A stretch of DNA of 64,000 bases, from the NCBI GenBank assembly GCA_024180945.1, contig JAKSGN010000012.1, forward strand, positions 1-64,000, read 5' to 3'. Below the pieces are notes generated by a model. It did no database searches, had not been told where the DNA came from, and worked only from the letters and a program-made list of their open reading frames with translations. The position numbers and the translations under genes were made by a program. This DNA comes from Macrophomina tecta (lineage: Eukaryota; Ascomycota; Dothideomycetes; Botryosphaeriales; Botryosphaeriaceae). Below are positions 52,050-63,600 of this stretch, piece after piece. Every line of letters begins with the position of its first letter. Positions within the stretch are counted from its first letter, which is position 1.

Positions 52050-52154
52050 TCTTTACGACTGCGAGCCGCCAGCAAGTCGACAAGAGGTACGGCAATAATC
52101 AGCCTAGTAGCTGATCGTGTCCCAACAACTTTACGCACAGGTAGGTTCGCAATA
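52050..52154 (-). repeat. LTR-A remnant
   Basis: TTTACGACTGCG, GTACGGCAATAATCAGCCTAG, CCCAACAACTTTACG and GGTTCGCAATA align with the 6833 and 23199 copies. The 5' part is shortened. It ends 26 bases before the next start codon. Confidence 0.6.
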
Positions 52155-52179
52155 TACAACTATATCTATAAAATATTAA

Positions 52180-52689
52180 ATGGGTAATCGTTCAAGACCC
52201 GAAGCGCTATCGTCACTTATGTGCCATCGAGGCCTGGAAACAGGTATGATCTTATACCGCCCAATCGACAGCGACTGTGGAGAAGACAACTTTGTCGAAT
52301 TCTTTAGAGATGAGAGTTATTGCGATTCTTGCGACGAGATCTATAGTAGGGAAGCCTCTACTCTCTTATCCTGTGGGATACATAGAGCCCATCAAAATTG
52401 CGCTAAGGCGGACGGAGTCTGTCCAGACTGCCTGCCATCCACCGACGTACTCCCACTGGGCGCATTGAGCTTTTTGAACTGGTGCGGGAGTATATTCTGT
52501 CATGAAGCTGAGGAGCTGCGCATCCACGGAGTGGTCAATCTCGCAGGGTCTGGTATTGATTACGTCTTGGTCAGCGCACACGTTAGCCAGCAGGAAAAGT
52601 TTTGGTACAGTCTAGTTGATCTGAGAAGGATTTTCGGTGACGATACAGTGCAAGCGGCAATGAAGAAGTTTGCGGAGTGTAGCATCTGA
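52180..52689 (+). CDS. Small RING/PHD-like zinc-binding protein, 169 aa
   Basis: A single exon from the ATG of MGNRSRPEALSSLMCHRGLE. Residues ~45-85 hold a Cys/His cluster: YCDSCDEIYSR, then LLSCGIHRAHQNC, then GVCPDCLP, i.e. C-x2-C-x14-C-x2-H-x2-H-x2-C-x6-C-x2-C, close to a RING-H2-type cross-brace. The C-terminal ~80 residues appear folded (VVNLAGSGIDYVLVSAHVSQ, LVDLRRIFGDDTVQAAMKK). RING domains recruit E2 ubiquitin enzymes; here that is only suggested. The leader is largely an LTR-A remnant, and an LTR-C copy begins about 35 bases after the stop, so the gene sits between retroelement pieces. Confidence 0.6.
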   Translation: MGNRSRPEALSSLMCHRGLETGMILYRPIDSDCGEDNFVEFFRDESYCDSCDEIYSREASTLLSCGIHRAHQNCAKADGVCPDCLPSTDVLPLGALSFLNWCGSIFCHEAEELRIHGVVNLAGSGIDYVLVSAHVSQQEKFWYSLVDLRRIFGDDTVQAAMKKFAECSI

Positions 52690-52723
52690 TCAGCCAGCAA
52701 CTGAGGCGTGCGCAGGATACAGC

Positions 52724-52950
52724 TGGCGTAACGGCGGCTCTCTTCCTCTAAGGATCTAAACACCAAAGAGGGCGGAGAGCCTTGTGGGGTTTCCTTAAGT
52801 GAGTACAAGAAGAGGGTGAGAGCAAGCAATGACCAAAGTTGGAACTGAGCATCGTGTGTGCGAAGACCATGTTACCAACAATAGCGCTTATTTGCTGTGG
52901 AGAACTGACCACAGGGGTCAAAGCTATCTAACGGTTACAGTCTGTATACA
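52724..52950 (-). mobile_element. LTR-C copy, truncated
   Basis: In reverse complement it matches the 3' half of the LTR-C copies at 22.2-23.1 kb (GTGGTCA..., ACACGG/ATGGTCTTCGCAC, ACTCTCACCCTCTTCTTGTA, TTTGGATCCTTAGAGG). The U3 side is missing where the LINE tail begins, so a LINE insertion or deletion cut it. Confidence 0.75.
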
Positions 52951-52954
52951 TGTA

Positions 52955-53220
52955 ATTGTTATTGTTATTGTTATTGTTATTGTTTAACGTCCGTGTAGAG
53001 TCAGTGACTATTACAGACGGCCTAGGGAAATCTATATAGGATCGGCATTTAGATACATAGGTATTTCAGTAAAATAGCGTGGCATAAGCCAAGGGGCGTA
53101 GCAAAACAAAGAAAATAAATCTAGTAGATAAAGGGTGGTAAAGTAGTAAAATAGTATAGGGTAAGGAGCGGCGCGTATCTACGTATTTAGTCTTCCGCCG
53201 AAGAGAGTCCTAGGATCCAT
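52955..53220 (-). mobile_element. LINE 3' end fragment with (CAATAA)n tail
   Basis: In reverse complement it reads from CTAGGACTCTCTTCGGCGG through a 3' UTR containing CACGCTATTTTACTG and TAGGCCGTCTGTAATAG to a (CAATAA)n tail, the same 3' terminus as the two longer LINE copies. Only the last ~265 bases are present. Confidence 0.85.
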
Positions 53221-56200
53221 TGTTGTTGTTATTGTTGTTTAACGTCCGTGTAGAGTCAGTAACTATTACAGACGGCCTAGGGCAATCTATATAGAGTCGG
53301 TATTTAGGTACATGAGTATTTCAGTAAAATAGCGTGGCGTAGGCCAAGGGGCGAAGCAAAACGAAGGAAATAAAGGTGGTAAAGTAGAAGTCGGTAAAGT
53401 AGTATAATACTACTAGAGTAAGGAGCGGCGCATATCTACGTATTTATTCTTCCGCCGAAGAGAGTCCTAGGATCCATTTACGCGTGGAAATCCGTGTTTG
53501 TTCGAGGTAGTCTAGGGTAGGTTCTAGGCTAAATTCGGTGTTTAGAAGTAGGTTTAAGCTAGGGTTTTTAGTTCCTAGTTTTTCCCTAAGCTCCTGTCGT
53601 TCTATGTCGTAGTAGGGGCATTCAAGAAAAAGGTGTTTAGGGGTTTGTTTAGCATTATTCGAGCAGGGACATCTATCCGTTTCGCTCCGGTTAAACCTAT
53701 AAAGGTAGGATTTAAAGTATCCATGTCCTAGTTTTAGTTGGTATAAGGCGCTAATCGTATCCCTCTTTTTAGGGAGGGCGTAGATCGTTTTTCTTATTTT
53801 CCAACGGTATTGGTGTAGATAACCGGTTTTAGGGCTTTTATCTTGGCTCTTTTTAGCGTCTAGATGCCACCCCTGTATAAGCGGTATTCTATTAAGCATT
53901 CCGTAAAATGTTAGGCTAGTTTCGCTTATATTAGGGGTGGTTTTAGTTGCCTCTTTAGCTAGATAATCGGCTCGTTCGTTTCCGTGGATTTTTAGGTGTC
54001 CTGGGACCCATTGGAGAATTACTGTATTACCCCTTTCGAGTAGGATTGTGCTGGCGTTTATAGCCCTTATAACGCAGCCTTGTCCTGGGTTTTTCGAAGG
54101 GGTTTTAAGCCGGTAGAGAGCGGCCTGGTTATCCGCATAGACTCTAATCTTTTGGAACGCGTAATCGTTTTGTACGGCTAGTTCGAGGGCTTGGGTAATA
54201 GCCTCGAGTTCGCCGTTATATACGAGGTTACTAGGGCCGATATTATCTATCTTTTCTAGAACGCGGTTGGTTATTTCGGCTTGTTTTTCTTCTATACTTA
54301 TACCTACGCCTATTCCTTTTCCTTGCGGATTAGAGCTAGCGTCTGTATAGATAAGTATAGTATTATTCTCTAGGGTACGTAGTTCTTACTCGTAGCGTTC
54401 GGCCTCTTCTTCTTTAGATAGCTTTAATATTTTAACCGAGTAGGGCGTTCCTAGATTCCACGGGGCGAAGTAGAAGGGTTTAACTATTTCTAGGTTATTA
54501 GGCCTAGTACTAAGTATATTCCTTATATTTCGAAGCTAGTAGGATTGCGTAAGGGCGTCGTTTGCGGGTTTAAATATAAGCTGTTGAACGGGGTGATTAG
54601 GTCCTAGGCGAAGTGCTCTAAGGGCGTATTTTCGAACATTTTCGTCTAGGCGGAGGTGCGTAGGTGGGAGGGCGGCTTCTATTTCTAGGGGGGTAACTGG
54701 TGCGGTTCTAAACGTTTCTAGTATTTTATATAGGGCTAGGTTTTGTAATATTCTCGTTTGGCGTTTAATCGAGGCTTGGTTTTTCCAGTATAGTTGGCTC
54801 CCATAGTCGGCGATCGAGGTGACGCATGCTATATAAAGTTGCCTTATAGCGTATAGGCTAAGTCCTCGTTCGGTATTGGCTAGTCGGGAGAGCCTATAGA
54901 AGGCGGAACGGGCTTAGCTTATTCTTATAGAGACGTGACTCTTATAAGTAAGTAGGGGGTCGAAGAATACTCCTAGATATCGGACTAGTTCCTTTGGTTT
55001 TACTACGTCTCCGTTAGGAAGCGTAAGGGGTAGAGTCCGGGCCTCTTTTTCCTTAGAAAAGTGCATAAGTTCGGTCTTTTCTAGGTCGAATTGAATGGCG
55101 TTTTCTTTACCTAAGCTATAGAGCTTAGTTACTTCGCGTTCTAGTATCTTTACGTTCTTTTTCCAGCTCGTAGAGCTAACCGTAAGGGAGAGATCGTCGA
55201 TATAAGATTAAAAGTTAACTGCGTTCGACTGAAATAGCTCTCGGATATATATAAGAAATAGTATAGGCGAGGTTAGGCTACCTTAAGGTATTCTAGTCTC
55301 GATTTTACCAAATTCCTCTATTTCTCCGTTAAAGCTAAGGCGTAGGGTCCTCAGATTTATAAAGGGTCTAACCCAGGCTAGTAGATTAAGGGGTAGTTCT
55401 AGCCTAGCCATTATTCCTAGGAGCTAATCTTGGGCAACGTGGTCGAATACCCCCTTTACGTCTAGAAAAAGCGTAGACGTTTTAAGCTTTACGGCTCGGT
55501 TTTCTTCTACTTTAGTAGCTAGGAGAAAGCACGCGTCGATAGCCGATTTTTGTAATCTACCCCCTATTTGGCTTGAGTGGAGGAGATTAGTAGTTTCGGC
55601 TAGATAGCTTAGTCGTTTAGCTATAATCCGTTCTATTATTTTGCCTAAGCAATTTAAAAGAGCTATAACCCGGTAGGCTTTAGGAGCATGCTCGTCCGGT
55701 TTATTAGGTTTCTTTAGAATTGCGCCGGTGGCTTGTTTCCAGCACGTAGGGTGGTAACCGTACTAGATTAGTAAGCCGTATACCTTATAAAAGGCCTCTA
55801 GGTGGGCGTTATACGCGTGGGTAATTATCTCGTGGGTAATTTGGTCCGGTCCAGGTATAGTAGCTTTTATTTTCTTAGAGCAGGCAGTTCGGAGCTCCGT
55901 TCGATCTAGGAGGGGCCATTTCCACCTATTACTAGGGGTATAGGCGTCCCAGTTAAACGGGGCCGCTTTAGGAGGCGTAGGAAATAGTTTCTTTTAGTGT
56001 ATAGCATTTTCCCTTAAAGTCTTCGTATAGGGAGCCGTCTATAGATCTAATAGCCGGTATGCGTTCAGTTATCCGGTGTTTAATATAAGACATTGCCTTA
56101 AAGATATTTATAGGGGTCTCGTTAGCTAGAAACTCGTTTTAGTGCGTTCGTTTAGCTTGTTTTATAGCCTAAAAGTAGGTATTTCGGGCGGTTAGGTAGT

Positions 56201-56366
56201 CTTTTCTACTATTAGGCTCTGGGAGCGCTTTTAGAAGTCGTGTTTTAGCCTTTAGGTCTTCTCGGAGCTTTAGTAATTTATCGTTCCACTACGGTTTTGC
56301 GTTTACCTTTAGGGTAGCTTTTGGGATGGCTTTATCCATAGCGTTACTAATAGCGTTGGTAAGGGA
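53221..56366 (-). mobile_element. LINE copy (left), ORF2 with many stops
   Basis: Read on the minus strand: reverse transcriptase, RNase H (YTDASSNPQGKGIGVGI, NGELEAITQALELA, VYADNQAALYRL, WVPGHLKIHGNERAD), and the terminal C-x-C...H...C motif, then the 3' UTR and an A-rich tail. The last 151 codons (53899-53444) remain open. Upstream the frame carries repeated TAG/TAA codons where Trp or Gln is expected, e.g. P*GSLTSPILF for the usual PQGSPLSP. The active-site motif reads YIDD. The inner end at 56366 is abrupt, at VREPNS..LTNAI, before the RT domain start. Confidence 0.9.
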
Positions 56367-59300
56367 AAAGAATAGGTATAGGTATAAGTATAGAAGAAAA
56401 ACAACCTAAGCCTAGTAAATAATATAGGAGAGGGCACGTTCTACCGCCCGAACCTAAATAGGCCTACCGTTATAGATCTAACCCTCGCTACGCCTAGCCT
56501 AATAAATTCTATAGAGGACTGGCAAACCCTATCTAGTATAGAATCCGATCACTTTCCTATCCTCTTTAGTATCCGGCTAAACGAGCCGAATCCACCGAAA
56601 CCCCAAGAACGGTATATTACTAAAAAAGCGAACTGGGACCAATTTAAAGCCCTATTTCGAATCGAAATTAACGAATCCCTAAAATGCCTAGAAATAGGAC
56701 TTCAGGAACTCGATAATTCGATTACGCGAGAGGTACTAAGGGAGCCTAATAGTAAAATACTACTACTAGAAGACCTTAGCCAATCCCTTACCAACGCTAT
56801 TAGTAACGCTATGGATAAAGCCATCCCAAAAGCTACCCTAAAGGTAAACGCAAAACCGTAGTGGAACGATAAATTACTAAAGCTCCGAGAAGACCTAAAG
56901 GCTAAAACACGACTTCTAAAAGCGCTCCCAGAGCCTAATAGTAGAAAAGACTACCTAACCGCCCGAAATACCTACTTTTAGGCTATAAAACAAGCTAAAC
57001 GAACGCACTAAAACGAGTTTCTAGCTAACGAGACCCCTATAAATATCTTTAAGGCAATGTCTTATATTAAACACCGGATAACTGAACGCATACCGGCTAT
57101 TAGATCTATAGACGGCTCCCTATACGAAGACTTTAAGGGAAAATGCTATACACTAAAAGAAACTATTTCCTACGCCTCCTAAAGCGGCCCCGTTTAACTG
57201 GGACGCCTATACCCCTAGTAATAGGTGGAAATGGCCCCTCCTAGATCGAACGGAGCTCCGAACTGCCTGCTCTAAGAAAATAAAAGCTACTATACCTGGA
57301 CCGGACCAAATTACCCACGAGATAATTACCCACGCGTATAACGCCCACCTAGAGGCCTTTTATAAGGTATACGGCTTACTAATCTAGTACGGTTACCACC
57401 CTACGTGCTGGAAACAAGCCACCGGCGCAATTCTAAAGAAACCTAATAAACCGGACGAGCATGCTCCTAAAGCCTACCGGGTTATAGCTCTTTTAAATTG
57501 CTTAGGCAAAATAATAGAACGGATTATAGCTAAACGACTAAGCTATCTAGCCGAAACTACTAATCTCCTCCACTCAAGCCAAATAGGGGGTAGATTACAA
57601 AAATCGGCTATCGACGCGTGCTTTCTCCTAGCTACTAAAGTAGAAGAAAACCGAGCCGTAAAGCTTAAAACGTCTACGCTTTTTCTAGACGTAAAGGGGG
57701 TATTCGACCACGTTGCCCAAGATTAGCTCCTAGGAATAATGGCTAGGCTAGAACTACCCCTTAATCTACTAGCCTGGGTTAGACCCTTTATAAATCTGAG
57801 GACCCTACGCCTTAGCTTTAACGGAGAAATAGAGGAATTTGGTAAAATCGAGACTAGAATACCTTAAGGTAGCCTAACCTCGCCTATACTATTTCTTATA
57901 TATATCCGAGAGCTATTTCAGTCGAACGCAGTTAACTTTTAATCTTATATCGACGATCTCTCCCTTACGGTTAGCTCTACGAGCTGGAAAAAGAACGTAA
58001 AGATACTAGAACGCGAAGTAACTAAGCTCTATAGCTTAGGTAAAGAAAACGCCATTCAATTCGACCTAGAAAAGACCGAACTTATGCACTTTTCTAAGGA
58101 AAAAGAGGCCCGGACTCTACCCCTTACGCTTCCTAACGGAGACGTAGTAAAACCAAAGGAACTAGTCCGATATCTAGGAGTATTCTTCGACCCCCTACTT
58201 ACTTATAAGAGTCACGTCTCTATAAGAATAAGCTAAGCCCGTTCCGCCTTCTATAGGCTCTCCCGACTAGCCAATACCGAACGAGGACTTAGCCTATACG
58301 CTATAAGGCAACTTTATATAGCATGCGTCACCTCGATCGCCGACTATGGGAGCCAACTATACTGGAAAAACCAAGCCTCGATTAAACGCCAAACGAGAAT
58401 ATTACAAAACCTAGCCCTATATAAAATACTAGAAACGTTTAGAACCGCACCAGTTACCCCCCTAGAAATAGAAGCCGCCCTCCCACCTACGCACCTCCGC
58501 CTAGACGAAAATGTTCGAAAATACGCCCTTAGAGCACTTCGCCTAGGACCTAATCACCCCGTTCAACAGCTTATATTTAAACCCGCAAACGACGCCCTTA
58601 CGCAATCCTACTAGCTTCGAAATATAAGGAATATACTTAGTACTAGGCCTAATAACCTAGAAATAGTTAAACCCTTCTACTTCGCCCCGTGGAATCTAGG
58701 AACGCCCTACTCGGTTAAAATATTAAAGCTATCTAAAGAAGAAGAGGCCGAACGCTACGAGTAAGAACTACGTACCCTAGAGAATAATACTATACTTATC
58801 TATACAGACGCTAGCTCTAATCCGCAAGGAAAAGGAATAGGCGTAGGTATAAGTATAGAAGAAAAACAAGCCGAAATAACCAACCGCGTTCTAGAAAAGA
58901 TAGATAATATCGGCCCTAGTAACCTCGTATATAACGGCGAACTCGAGGCTATTACCCAAGCCCTCGAACTAGCCGTACAAAACGATTACGCGTTCCAAAA
59001 GATTAGAGTCTATGCGGATAACCAGGCCGCTCTCTACCGGCTTAAAACCCCTTCGAAAAACCCAGGACAAGGCTGCGTTATAAGGGCTATAAACGCCAGC
59101 ACAATCCTACTCGAAAGGGGTAATACAGTAATTCTCCAATGGGTCCCAGGACACCTAAAAATCCACGGAAACGAACGAGCCGATTATCTAGCTAAAGAGG
59201 CAACTAAAACCACCCCTAATATAAGCGAAACTAGCCTAACATTTTACGGAATGCTTAATAGAATACCGCTTATACAGGGGTGGCATCTAGACGCTAAAAA

Positions 59301-59702
59301 GAGCCAAGATAAAAGCCCTAAAACCGGTTATCTACACCAATACCGTTGGAAAATAAGAAAAACGATCTACGCCCTCCCTAAAAAGAGGGATACGATTAGC
59401 GCCTTATACCAACTAAAACTAGGACATGGATACTTTAAATCCTACCTTTATAGGTTTAACCGGAGCGAAACGGATAGATGTCCCTGCTCGAATAATGCTA
59501 AACAAACCCCTAAACACCTTTTTCTTGAATGCCCCTACTACGACATAGAACGACAGGAGCTTAGGGAAAAACTAGGAACTAAAAACCCTAGCTTAAACCT
59601 ACTTCTAAACACCGAATTTAGCCTAGAACCTACCCTAGACTACCTCGAACAAACACGGATTTCCACGCGTAAATGGATCCTAGGACTCTCTTCGGCGGAA
59701 GA
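53448..59702. repeat. Inverted repeat: 2,919-bp arms, 417-bp spacer
   Basis: Left arm 53448-56366, right arm 56784-59702; both are 2,919 bases long. Every segment compared by eye (at 53.5-53.9, 54.0-54.1, 54.4-54.6, 55.2-55.3 and 56.3 kb) is identical in reverse complement, including shared stop codons. Identity stops exactly at the ORF2 terminator; the 3' UTRs beyond differ by numerous substitutions and indels. Confidence 0.9.
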
Positions 59703-59940
59703 CTAAATACGTAGATACGCGCCGCTCTTTATTCTTTACTATTTTACTAGTTTACTACCTTTCTATTCTACTACCTTTATCCCCTTTGTTTTGCTACGCC
59801 CCTTGGCCCACGCCACGCTATTTTACTGAAATACTCATGTACCTAAATACCGACCCTATATAGGTTGCCCTAGGCCGTCTGTAATAGTCACTGACTCTAC
59901 ACGGACGTTAAACAATAACAATAACAATAACAATAACAAT
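56405..59940 (+). mobile_element. LINE copy (right), 5'-truncated, 15-bp TSD
   Basis: Flanked by ATAGAAGAAAAACAA at 56390-56404 and 59941-59955. It begins inside the endonuclease domain (IDLTLATPSLINSIEDW, SDHFPILFSI) and runs through RT, RNase H and the C-terminal zinc motif to a (CAATAA)n tail. Frequent TAG and TAA codons replace Trp and Gln (e.g. KP*WN for PWWN, AQD*LL). The target duplication sequence is itself part of this family's RNase H region, so it inserted into an older LINE copy, parts of which survive at 56367-56404 and 59941-60000. Confidence 0.88.
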
Positions 59941-60000
59941 ATAGAAGAAAAACAAGCCAAAATAAACAACCGTATACTAGAAAAGATAGATAATATCCGA

Positions 60001-60664
60001 CATATTACTGAAATATTATATTTTTCGAAAATAATTACTGAGATAGCAAAAAAATTACTGAAATATTAGGTATGTATAATTCTTACCGAGATAGCAGGCT
60101 TTTAGTATTATGCACGAATTTTATTTTATGCAATACGCTTATAAATCTATAAAACCTACTATCTCGGTAATTATTTAGTAATTAATGCTATCTCGGTAAA
60201 TAATAATTTAGTTATTTACCTAAATATCAGGTTTCTTAAATTGCGCACCGATTTCTATGTCGATTATTATAAAACTTTTATATTCGCTTTTTAGTATAGC
60301 ATACAACGTATATTATAAGTTTAATTATAATAGGGTAAGTATTAAAAAAGATGTAAGGGTTTAAAATTTACTAAGTTTATTAAGTAATTTACGACTTTAT
60401 TAGTTGCGAGTTCTTTAGTAAAATACAAAACCAGTTATAACAAGATAGAAGACCTATTAGTTACGTAAGTTCATCCTCGCTTTCAGCAAGTTGTCTAGTT
60501 GGCACTAGGCAAATAGCTCGTTTTCTTGCGCTAGGGTGTATTTTTGGTGCGGAACGCTTTAAATTACGCGAGGGTGGTGTAAAATAAAGCGTAGAATCGT
60601 CACTTTATTGACTAGACCCTATGCCTTGGCTAAGTACTAGCCTAGAAAGCTTATTTTAGCCGGC
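60001..60664 (-). mobile_element. Partial MULE copy (3' terminal part)
   Basis: Nearly collinear with 60665-61330: the same run of ATTACTGA(A/G)ATA motifs, the TCAGGTTTCTTAAATTGCGC landmark, and the coding end of the transposase (codons for RKRAIRLVPTGQLAESEDE). The copies differ mainly by C/T and G/A changes. It stops at about 60660, where the second copy starts. Confidence 0.8.
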
Positions 60665-63600
60665 AAATTACTGAAATATCACATTTTTTGAAAATAATTA
60701 CTGAGATAGCCAAAAAATTACCGAGATATTAGGTTATGATATCTCAGTAATCTGCATAAAAAGCTGCTATGTATTAATACAAAAACCTTCCATCTCGGTA
60801 ATTATTTCGTAATTAATGCTATTTCGGTAAATAATAATTTACTTATTTACCCATATATCAGGTTTCTTAAATTGCGCACCGATTTCTTTATCGATTATTA
60901 TTAAACTTTTATATTAGCTTTTTAGTATAGTAAATAACGTATGTTATAAGTTTAATTATAATCGGGTAAGTAGTAAAAAAAATATAAAGGTTTAAAATTT
61001 ACTAAGTTTATTAAGCAATTTACGACTATATTAGGTAAGAGTTCTTTAGTAAAATACAAAACTAGTTATAACAAAATAGAAGACCTATTAATTACGCAAG
61101 TTCATCCTCGCTTTCAGCAAGTTGTCCAGTTGGTACTAGGCGAATAGCTCGTTTTCTTGCGCTAGGGCGTATTTTTGGTGCGGAACGCTTTAAATTACGC
61201 GAGGGGGGTGTAAAATAAAGCGTAGAATCGTCGCTTTGTTGACTAGACCCTAAGTCTTGGCTAAGTACTAGCGCAGAAAGCGTATTTTGGCTGGTATTTT
61301 GCGAAGTTTTACTAATTTGCTCTACTCCAGGCAAGGATTTTTCGTTTTGGTCGATTTCAGTGTTGTTTTGGCTAGGGATTTGCGCGTTTAAGCCAGATTC
61401 GCGTTGTTCCAAGATAGATTCCTCTTGTGGTTGCGGAATTTTACTGATTTGCTCCACTCTAGGCCAAATTCCTTCGTTTTGGTTGATTTCAGAGTCGTTT
61501 TGCTCGGTTTCAGAAGCGTTTTGGTCGTCTAGTTCGGCTACTAGACCCTCCTGGTTGGTTTCTTGACTGGATTCTCCTGAAAGACTCTCTAGTTCGTTTA
61601 TTTCGTCGGAAAAGCCGTGAAACTCGTCTGAAAATTCGTTGTTCTCGCTGGATTCTTCTGAAATACTCTCCTCTTGCTGTCTTCTGGCGATTTGATCGCG
61701 CCAGTAAACTGTATAAGGCCCCTGAATAGCGTTTCTTTGCTCCTCGCGCTGCTGGGCCTGCCGTAGTTGCTGATAGGTAGTTAAACGACGCTTACGCGCG
61801 TTTTTTCGAGGCCTTCCAGGCCCCGTTTTAGCTGATTTAGCCGTAGTTAACTCAGTATCCTCATCTGGGGATATTGAATTTACTGAAAATGGCCGTAAAA
61901 AGCGCGAGCTACGGTAGCATTCGTAGTAATTTGCGGCCAAATGACAGTCTCCAACGTAATCCAAAGCCCTATTACTAAAAGTAGTAATAAGAGCATGCGC
62001 ATGGCGGCAAGGTATACGAAATTCTTGAAAATCAAGACAGGAACACGTCTTATTAGTAAGATCCACAATAAACTGCGTTCGTCCTTTAGTAGCAATTCCT
62101 AAACCACGTTCGCGGTTCGAAATTACTGCTATCCAGGTTCGTGACTATAAAACTTGCATTAGAATAATATGGTATAGGTAGAGTAAAATAGTAAAATACA
62201 TACCTCTAGTAATTCTGCTTCGAACTTCGCCCAGGCCCAGTCTACAAGTGGATTTCGCATATGCTTCTGGCTATTATTTGCGAATTTTTGCATAGTTGAC
62301 AGCCAGATGCCTTCTAGTGCTAGTAATATATGCTGTTTGCGAAACGGTAACCACATTGAATTACTGGATTCTGAGATATTTGACATTGTTTGGCCAAACC
62401 TGGGATGTTCTATTGGGGTAGCGTATTTCGCCCACTGATTATGGGTAATTTGGTTAATATATTGCGCACCACGAGCATTAATAGCTCGAATTTGGTTAAG
62501 TTTTTGTTCAAAATCGAACTTATTAGTGGCAAAAACTAACTATAGAGTGTTTTAGTAATTTACTAAAAACCTCTACTTAAACTAGAATACGTACCTGTCG
62601 GAATAGCCGTGTAACCGTATAATTACACTCTTTTGAGACGTTTTCAGCTAAATGTTGGCTACAATAATAATTATGAGCCAATGGAAATAGCTGCGAAACT
62701 GCTGGAAGTAATCCTGATCCACGGTCGCTTATAAAAGCGAATCTGGTTGAATTAAGTACTGAATTTAGCCTAGTTTCGTGCTGAGAGATAGTAAAATCGG
62801 CCTCAACTAGTGCGTTATCAGTAAACTGAAGAAAACTAAGCCATGATTGCTTATTCTCTGGGCCAGCACAGATTCCCCAGGTAATTGGCAGTATTTGGTT
62901 ATTGGAATCGAGTATAGTAACCGCTAGAAGGTGACTTTCAGGCCCAACCTTCATATGCGCAGCGTCGATTGAGAGAAAATTTCGAAAATTTATAATTGCT
63001 GCAGCGCATGTTGCATCTGGAGCAATAAATGCGTGTCTAATAATTAGTATATTACTAAAATACTTCGTTTATTACTTACTGAAAGGCCCTACTATCCAAA
63101 TCTCGCGAAAATTGCGTTAATCCACCTCCATTTCCATGGTTTCGCTGAATTTCAGCAAGATAGGGCTTTTTAGTAAATTTCTAATTAGTAAGATTTATCT
63201 ATTTATTAATATCTTTTAGTAACTTACTTGAATTCGACGAATCATTTGTAAATTATCGCCAAAAACATCGCGCTTTATACTATCCCGTATACGCCACGCT
63301 TGCTGGTAGTTAATTTGGACTCCGTAGTTCATTCTCTCAAATGTACGTATTAAATTCGGACGTATTTGGGGTTCTTCCTCAACCGTATTACGCTGGTGAC
63401 TTGTTGAATAACGAATTGAGTGATTATATCGCCATTTTTGGTGCCGTTCCGGGTCATTGCAGGTGTGAAACACGAGCTTCTTAACCTGGAATTGATCTAG
63501 AATAATTTAGTAAATTAATAATCTTTAAAAAACGGAAAGCAGAATAGAAAATAAGCGGATTAAAAATAAAATAGTACTCTACCTCTTTTTTTACCAATAA

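Noticed and set aside
52970..53240. Telomere-like or simple satellite from the TTGTTATTG runs
   Set aside because: They are the (CAATAA)n 3' tails of LINE copies, each following the same 3' UTR.
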